5,873 nucleotides of DNA, taken from positions 1 through 5,873 of the forward strand of contig JAQIDA010000350.1 of the NCBI GenBank assembly GCA_027858275.1. Direction: 5' to 3'. Below are positions 5,841 to 5,873 of this stretch, piece after piece (the first letter of the stretch is position 1; each line of letters begins with the position of its first letter). The translations under genes and the position numbers were made by a program. This stretch comes from Candidatus Kapaibacterium sp. GTDB lineage: Bacteria > Bacteroidota > Ignavibacteria > Kapaibacteriales > UBA2268. The notes under the pieces were generated by a model. The model was not told where the DNA came from, did not search any database, and saw only the letters and a list, made by a program, of their open reading frames with translations.

Positions 5841-5873
5841 ATTAGGTCTATGATAGAAAAATATTTAAAATTA

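Noticed and set aside
5849..5854. TATGAT near the right edge as a promoter for the next gene
   Set aside because: No -35 match lies at a suitable distance and the downstream gene is outside the window.

Overview
The window comes from a moderately AT-rich bacterial chromosome with all genes on the + strand. It holds the 3' part of a YfhO-family membrane protein gene, a complete thioredoxin gene, a complete enolase gene and a complete phosphoglucomutase/phosphomannomutase-type gene, and it closes on a strong hairpin terminator. No phage, IS, CRISPR, tRNA or rRNA signal is visible. The long minus-strand ORFs are antisense shadows of these genes. The protein style (YfhO with a C-terminal beta-domain, a PGM beginning FGTDGWRG close to the start codon) and a GAGACG..CGTCTC palindromic repeat recall the Bacteroidota/Chlorobiota/Ignavibacteria (FCB) neighbourhood. 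This is only a weak inference. The eno promoter has a perfect classical TATAAT box, which is not the Bacteroidia-type -7 motif.

Layout: 2-2230 is the YfhO-family gene, open to the left edge, so its true start lies upstream. 2231-2531 is a 301-base intergenic stretch. It contains a perfect 21-bp tandem duplication that begins over the YfhO stop codon, a GAGACG/CGTCTC hairpin that looks like an interspersed repeat, an unlikely 57-codon ORF, an AT-rich imperfect inverted repeat and the trxA promoter region. 2532-2855 is trxA, followed by a probable intrinsic terminator at 2870-2910. The eno promoter (TTGATT, 16-base spacer, TATAAT) lies at 2976-3003. 3062-4351 is eno. 4380-5777 is the hexose-phosphate mutase gene, 28 bases after eno with no terminator between. 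5802-5836 is the final terminator hairpin.

Functional reading: trxA looks like a stand-alone redox gene with its own promoter and terminator. eno and the mutase gene look like a two-gene transcription unit for central carbon metabolism: enolase in glycolysis/gluconeogenesis, and the mutase linking glucose-6-P or mannose-6-P to sugar-1-phosphates for polysaccharide and nucleotide-sugar synthesis. YfhO proteins are linked to cell-envelope glycosylation, so a loose envelope-sugar theme is possible, but the intergenic signals argue that YfhO is not in the same operon.

This is mainly an ordinary housekeeping region, and I find no convincing undescribed system. The points most worth a second look are the hairpin in the last codons of eno combined with a mutase start that has no Shine-Dalgarno sequence, the SGTER (instead of SGTEP) phosphate-binding loop in the mutase, and the repeat-like material downstream of the YfhO gene.
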